A DNA stretch of 64,000 nt, taken from positions 26,307,992-26,371,991 of the forward strand of contig CM061224.1 in assembly GCA_030844895.1 (NCBI GenBank), written 5' to 3'. The notes under the pieces are model-generated. The model was not told the origin of the DNA. It did no database searches and saw only the letters and a program-made list of their open reading frames with translations. Below, in pieces: positions 59,017-64,000 of the stretch. The position numbers and the translations under genes are program-made. This stretch comes from Ambrosia x helenae (taxonomy: Eukaryota > Streptophyta > Magnoliopsida > Asterales > Asteraceae). Position 1 is the stretch's first letter. Every line of letters starts with the position of its first letter.

Positions 59017-59092
59017 CTGATCACCGATCAAACAAAAACCAGAAGTTAGGATAATAAGAGCAGAATGAGAATAATGGCAAGATTATTGTGGT

Positions 59093-59246
59093 TTTATAAA
59101 TAATGATGATAATTGGAATCGAATAGTTACTATAGAAGATATAATATAATAATAGTTTCACCAACCACCTAATTATTCATTAGTTGAATATGAAATCTCG
59201 TCGTATTTTATTGACCTTCCAGTCAACCGCCGTCTGCCTGACGTCA
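59093..59246 (-). promoter_or_regulatory. Putative G6PDH core promoter
   Basis: On the minus strand a TATA-like TATTTATAAA (59093-59102) lies about 75 bp upstream of the leader donor. The palindrome TGACGTCA (59239-59246), a classic bZIP/TGA-factor site, lies about 140 bp further upstream. Position and motif only; start site not verified. Confidence 0.45.
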
Positions 59247-59372
59247 CTCGCGGTTATTTTCGGCGGATATTTTGGCCGGAGAATATATATAACTGTCACT
59301 TGTGAGGAATTTTGATACGTATTTTTTTTTATTTTACCTCTTACCTGCTTGCACATGCTTTTTTATTAGAAC

Positions 59373-59410
59373 TAGTATTTTGCTTGTTTTGCGTTGCGGC
59401 ACAACACATC
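59373..59410 (-). mobile_element. Eroded Helitron 3' terminus
   Basis: ACTAGTATTTTGC...GCGTTGCGGCAC resembles the CTAG plus GC-rich hairpin ends of the other minus-strand units, but the stem is degraded. No 5' end assigned. Confidence 0.35.
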
Positions 59411-59593
59411 GAGGTGGAACCGTGCGATAACACACGAAGTGTGAAACACAATGCGTTACACATATTCGTAAAATACAATATATAAAAGACAATTAGAGGG
59501 TGCCGGTGGAAAATCCACAAACACTTCTCTTTAAGATTATGTATAATAGCAATTAATCGTGCGCGTTGTGGTGGGCAAGAACTCGCTTGATGC

Positions 59594-60432
59594 TAGAGGT
59601 GAACAAATCGGTTTTTTTAGGAACCGGTTCCGGTTTGGAACCTGTCCGCTACAGTGTCGGTTCCGTTCGGAACCGGTTCCGTCGGTTCCAAAGACCGGTT
59701 TTTAAGACCGGTTCTGATTCGGTTCGGTTCCGGTTTCGGTTCCGGAATCGTTCTTGAGCGCACAAATTAAAAAAAAAAACGATGGCAAAAAAAAATAAAC
59801 ATAAAATTACGACTTTTGTTATTTTTTTTAGTATTTCGAAAACAAGAAACATGGAAAATGAAATTAAAACTTTCTACAACGTGCTTTTTTTTGGCCATTC
59901 GACATAAGACACAAGTCGAAATAACCATTTTCGCCAAAAAGTTCGGCGTTTCGTGTCATCTCAAAATTTTAAACAACGGTATGCTCGTTTGTGGAACCGG
60001 TTTGGGATGGGTTTGAAGATGAAGCCACGGAATGATGTAATAAAAGCAAAGCGAACACAATATTAAGTGCATACGATAACGGTTTTTGCGTTTTCGGGTT
60101 GTTTCTTTTTGCGTTTTTGAGTATTGTGATCAACCAAAACATCCAAAACCTATTTATACTAAACAAGGGTGGCAAAATGGTGATTTTGGGTGAAAAAAAC
60201 GGCTAGTTAACAGCTATAAACGAGCCCAACGATAAAAAAAACGAATTTGGCCTATTCTAACGGTGGAACCGGTTCTGGGACCGGTTCTTGAGATCAGTTC
60301 CGGTTCCGAACCGTTTTTGGCTAAAATAGTGGAACCGGTGCTGGAACCGGCGGTTCCTAGAGGAACCGGAACCGGTTCCGGTTCGGTTCCACGGTTCCGG
60401 TTCTAGAACCGGTTTTTTTTTGTTCACCTTTA
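59594..60432. mobile_element. Non-autonomous hAT element with GGAACCGG core, 8-bp TSD
   Basis: Perfect 8-bp direct repeats CTTGATGC (59586-59593; 60433-60440) flank it. Ends TAGAGGTGAACAAA and, from the right, TAAAGGTGAACAAA. Both sides carry dense GGAACCGGTTCCGG-type motifs arranged head to head. The central 450 bp is unrelated AT-rich DNA. No transposase. Confidence 0.93.
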
Positions 60433-60527
60433 CTTGATGCAATGGTAATCTCAAACGAAAGAAAAACTATGGGGACAGGATAGGAAATCGCTTGGTATCG
60501 ATTTGATTCATTATCTATCTATACTAT

Positions 60528-61546
60528 ATTATAATGCATGAGGCAAGGATAATTTAAGATACCCAAAAGTTAAGAACTTTATTTTTATTAACAACCCTAA
60601 AATTATGGTAAAAAAGTCATTCAAACATTTTTACACATTAATACCCATCTTAGTTACACTTTAATCCCTTAAACTTACTTAACTTTTACTTATTTAAATT
60701 ATAGTTAAACTTATTTTCTTTGTTTTAAGCAAACTATCCTCCATTATTTTTAAATAATCATATTTTTTTTTCATACGATACTTTTATAAAAAAAATTACT
60801 CATAATAATGAGCATTTTATTATCTTTAATTTGAGAATAGTATTGTTAATTTTTTTTTAATTTAAATTTTTATGTGTTACGTGATTAACAATATCTAGGA
60901 GGAGCAATAACTAAACCGTTCACCGAAGCCAAACAAAAAAAGAGACAAAATTGAATCAAATCAATTGAATACTGAATTAACCAAAATACGATATGATTTA
61001 ATTTAAAATCGGTTATCGTTTTCTTTTTGTACCCTTAGTTAACCGAAATCAGTCAAACTGAAACGGAACCATTCATATATTCACAACAACGTGCCAGCGC
61101 GATGTAGTAGGGAACACAGACACTTTTAATGGTGCATGGTTGGGTTCGGTTCAGTTCAGTTCAGTTATTAGCCTCAACTGAAACAAAAATCGACATTATC
61201 GGTTTATATCTTATTAACCAACCGATTAAATGGTTTAGTCAATTTGGTTAGATTGTTGGTTTTAGTTCGTTTTACTTAATTTTTGTTAATAACCAAAACC
61301 AAATTTTGGTTAAAATTTTTGCTTAGAAGTATATGAAATGAAGGTATAAACACATGAAATGGATCTACAAAAGATATAAATATAGGCAAAAAAATTTAGC
61401 CAAAGTTTGGTTTTTGTTGCTAACCAAAACTAACTAAACCGGACAAAAACCCGGAAATGTAACTAATAATCAAATTGAACCGAATTATACTAACCCTTAA
61501 AAGTGTCTGTGTTCCCCGCTACATCATGCGGGCACCCTACCAGTAG
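60528..61546 (+). mobile_element. Helitron, forward, with inverted 3'-end duplication
   Basis: 5' terminus TCTATACTATATTATAATGC (60528). The 3' hairpin CCCGC-TACATCAT-GCGGG (61515-61532) is followed by CAGTAG where CTAG is expected. Near 61088-61130 an inverted copy of the 3' end lies head to head with 61495-61535 (shared GGGAACACAGACACTTTTAA), enclosing an AACCGAAC-rich segment. Non-coding. Confidence 0.55.
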
Positions 61547-61768
61547 TAAATAAAAGAGATAGGTTATAAAGTCAAACTATAACCAAAACGATATATACAC
61601 ATGTTTGATTTGTTGAGAAAAAAAAGGAACCACTAAACAATTTCACTTGTTTTAATTTTCGATGTTTGCTAATTATTGTGGTTTCACCTCACAATTCAGT
61701 TTAAAAAAAAAAATAAAAAAAAAATCCATTATTGCTATAAAAACACCAACTTATATATATAAAAAAAA

Positions 61769-62160
61769 GTATTGGATTTTAATAATTCAAACTTTCACCT
61801 ATTGGCCGATAATAATTTGTACTTCAAAAATTCCCAACAACGATCCCAACTTTTAACGTATTGGCCGACAATGAACCTTTGTTAACTGAGAACTAACTCA
61901 GTTAGTGGATGATGATGTGGACACTGACGTGGCATGCTTACACTGACGTTGATGATGATGTGGCATGTCATGTCATCGTCCACGTCATCATCCACGTCAG
62001 CGTGAGCATGCCACGTCAGCATCCACTAATTGAGTTAGTTCTTAGTTAACAATGGTTCATTATTGGCCAATACGTTGAAAGTTGGGATCGCTGTTGGGAA
62101 TTTTTGAAGTACAGATTATTACCGGCCAATAGGTGAAAGTTTGAATTATTAAAATCCATT
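61769..62160. mobile_element. Foldback/long-TIR element
   Basis: Inverted arms of about 150-190 bp: left TATTGGATTTTAATAATTC...ACTCAGTTAGTGGAT; right, read inward, TAATGGATTTTAATAATTC...AATTAGTGGATGC. The centre is made of GACGTGGCATG / CATGCCACGTC repeats that pair as well. The TSD is obscured by A-rich flanks. Confidence 0.8.
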
Positions 62161-62293
62161 ACCCGTAAAAAACAAAATAAGTATCATCTATTATAATGCA
62201 TTCTTGGATTCTTAAAGTTAAAAATCAATTTTTTAATTAAAAGGAAAATTAATAATTATTTAAAAGTAAGTAAAATTAGTAAATGTTTGTTAG

Positions 62294-62876
62294 AATTCCG
62301 ACGTTGGCTGCACTGATTAGGAGAAACATTAATATTGGGTTAGATTCGTGTCCGTTTTGTGGGGATTTTGCGGAAACTGTGGATCATATTTTTATCGCTT
62401 GCGGCCTTGCTCAAACGGTTTGGAGTTTAGTTTCTCAATGGTGCAAAGTGGGGGCGATCTTTGCGTTTCAGTTTCAAGATATGCTAAATCTGCATACTTT
62501 CATCCGTGGTTCTGTAGCAATGAAAAAAGTCTTCTACGCGGTGCGTCTGACGACAGTCTGGGTCCTTTGGAAGTGTAGAAACGAAGCGGTGTTCGAGAAT
62601 AAGCAATGCTCCGTCCATAAAGTCATGGGGGATATCAAGGCCCTTAGTTATCTTTGGGTGAAATCCAGGGCTAGGAAGTTTGCTCTCAAGTGGGATCCCT
62701 GGTGTCAATTTGATCTTCAAAGCTTTGGCCGATAGCTACTTTGGTCGTTTGTTTGTATGTATTGCTTTTTGTTGTTTGGTGGTTTTGTATTGTTTCATTT
62801 TTGGTGACTGTATTGGTGTTTTGCTAGTTTCCCGCTAGCGTTTTTGGTGAATAAAATTTTTTTATCGTTCAAAAAA
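62294..62876 (+). mobile_element. 5'-truncated LINE with 16-bp TSD
   Basis: Perfect direct repeats AGTAAATGTTTGTTAG (62278-62293; 62877-62892) flank it. It encodes only the last about 147 residues of an L1-type ORF2: PTLAALIRRNINIGLDSCPFC, ETVDHIFIACGLAQTVWSL, WVLWKCRNEAVFENKQ, KFALKWDPWCQFDL, with the stop at 62733-62735. A 3'UTR and short A run follow. The ATG at 62283 lies in the TSD, so the apparent start is host DNA. Confidence 0.93.
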
Positions 62877-62930
62877 AGTAAATGTTTGTTAGTTTCAGTA
62901 ATATACTTTTATTAGTTTCACTAGCTTTAT

Positions 62931-62965
62931 ATTCCAGGAGCATCCCGTGGTTGAAAAATCTAACA
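62931..62965 (-). mobile_element. Helitron 3' terminus, CCCGGG-hairpin family
   Basis: CTAG (62931-62934), a diverged hairpin CCAGGAGCATCCCGTGG, then TTGAAAAATCTAA, as in the 4942-7405 cluster. The 5' end is not located. Confidence 0.55.
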
Positions 62966-63498
62966 TGAACTTTCTAAACAATCAACTTAAAGATGTGTTA
63001 AAAAAACTTCTTATCTTATCAAAAGTATGTAATCAAACAAACTCAAAATAACAAAAACTAACCCATGTCCGTTGTTGAATTAAATCCCCACTCATGGCTA
63101 TCAGCAAGTACCAATTAGGATACGTAACTATTTCCACTTCTGTATTTCAGTAAGAACATCCAAATATGAAAACAAAAACTAAAAGTACTTGTGTCTTACT
63201 TAATTTGTTTGAATCATCTCTTAGTTGATAACTTAACAAACAAATATATAAATAAACATCCATTAATAACAAAATATAACAAAATAAAAATAAAAACACA
63301 CTTTACCTCATCCTTCATCGTATGACGCCTGATCCGAAATAAAACGTTAACTAAATTAACTTCACAGAGTATTATGTAATTCATCATAGTTGTCACCATA
63401 CTGGTAAACACGTCAACTTAGTACAAATTGGAGTGTAAAAACAAAATATCATAAACTTCTAACACTACATTCTTACAAAATATTATATAATCTAAATA

Positions 63499-63697
63499 TC
63501 TATACTATATTATAAAGCATGAGTGAAGGATTCCAACTAAATTTAAGTAATTACAACATATAATGCATATGGTACAATAACTTAATGAAGGTGGTAAAGG
63601 GGTGAAGTTGTCTTTTTACATTAACAATTAAGTTGATTATGAAATAATAAAGTTATTAGTGACTATCCATGTTTCTAACTCCTTTATATATTACTAG
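63499..63697. mobile_element. Helitron termini: forward 5' end and minus-strand 3' end
   Basis: A forward 5' end TCTATACTATATTATAAAGC starts at 63499. At 63694-63697 a CTAG with hairpin CCCGCGCG-TTGCTG-CGG marks the 3' end of a minus-strand Helitron that runs beyond the window. Confidence 0.6.
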
Positions 63698-63887
63698 TGG
63701 GGAACCCGCGCGTTGCTGCGGAGAGACAATTTGTAGCGCGATACTCGTTACTGTTAGTTTATCGATACTCTCTTGATATATTGTGTAGTATCTATTTATA
63801 GTTTTATTCGTATAATTTAGTTTTAGCGTCATAATAGCATAACTCTATTCAGTTAGGATACAAGTACGCTGGCACATCTCACAGACT

Positions 63888-64000
63888 AATGGGGTGGTGG
63901 TCCATTGGCAAAGGCAAAGCCTTTAAAACACCTAGGTTGTGGAAGGTTTTGGGTTCAAATCTCACAGACCACAGAATTTAAAAGAAATTAACCTTTTAAA
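63888..64000 (+). mobile_element. tRNA-derived SINE head, cut by window end
   Basis: Box-A-like GGTGGTCCATTGGCAAAGG and box-B-like GGGTTCAAATCTC (63951-63963). It continues past the window. SINE rather than tRNA because no cloverleaf can be formed. Confidence 0.6.

Overview
This is plant nuclear DNA, from a eudicot and plausibly Asteraceae judging by repeat style (an impression, not a test). It is AT-rich and repeat-dense. It holds two intact host genes, both on the minus strand: a single-exon type-I prohibitin (28081-28923) and a cytosolic glucose-6-phosphate dehydrogenase (G6PDH) with 14 coding exons (53167-58049, 514 aa) plus a 5'UTR intron. Nearly everything else is transposable elements, many delimited here by exact target-site duplications (TSDs). 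Layout: 1-2867 holds Ty3/gypsy LTR remnants. 4942-7405 is a head-to-tail cluster of non-autonomous Helitrons with a SINE inside. 7420-8757 is a Mutator-like element (9-bp TSD) filled with a minisatellite. 9293-14999 is a copia element with near-identical LTRs but a decayed interior. 15741-16070 is a short hAT element, and 16796-17079 is a SINE. 17308-19919 is a hAT-type element with a long-TIR Mutator-like element nested in it. 20795-22200 is a truncated LINE, 22262-22560 a Harbinger-type MITE, and 23086-23402 a SINE. 25863-28030 is a tandem repeat array lying just downstream of the prohibitin gene. From 29192 to 34904 lies a hAT transposase relic split by a Helitron (29721-34211), which itself contains a second Helitron, another hAT element and several tandem duplications. 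36060-40333 is a chromovirus-type Ty3/gypsy element with 214-bp LTRs, a deletion between gag and reverse transcriptase, and an intact-looking integrase/chromodomain frame. 40341-52830 is the most notable part: three Helitron units in head-to-tail order on the minus strand, carrying captured host gene pieces (threonine synthase, a receptor-like kinase, stromal processing peptidase, ORMDL and unidentified exons). G6PDH begins about 340 bp beyond this array. After its promoter come a hAT element with 8-bp TSD (59594-60432), a Helitron (60528-61546), a long-inverted-repeat foldback element (61769-62160), a truncated LINE with 16-bp TSD (62294-62876), further Helitron termini, and a SINE cut by the window edge. 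The two host genes are unrelated in pathway: prohibitin scaffolds the mitochondrial inner membrane, and G6PDH opens the oxidative pentose phosphate pathway in the cytosol. The main novelty is structural: tandem Helitron arrays, repeated duplication of Helitron 5' termini, and several hAT elements whose cores are built of short inverted motifs.
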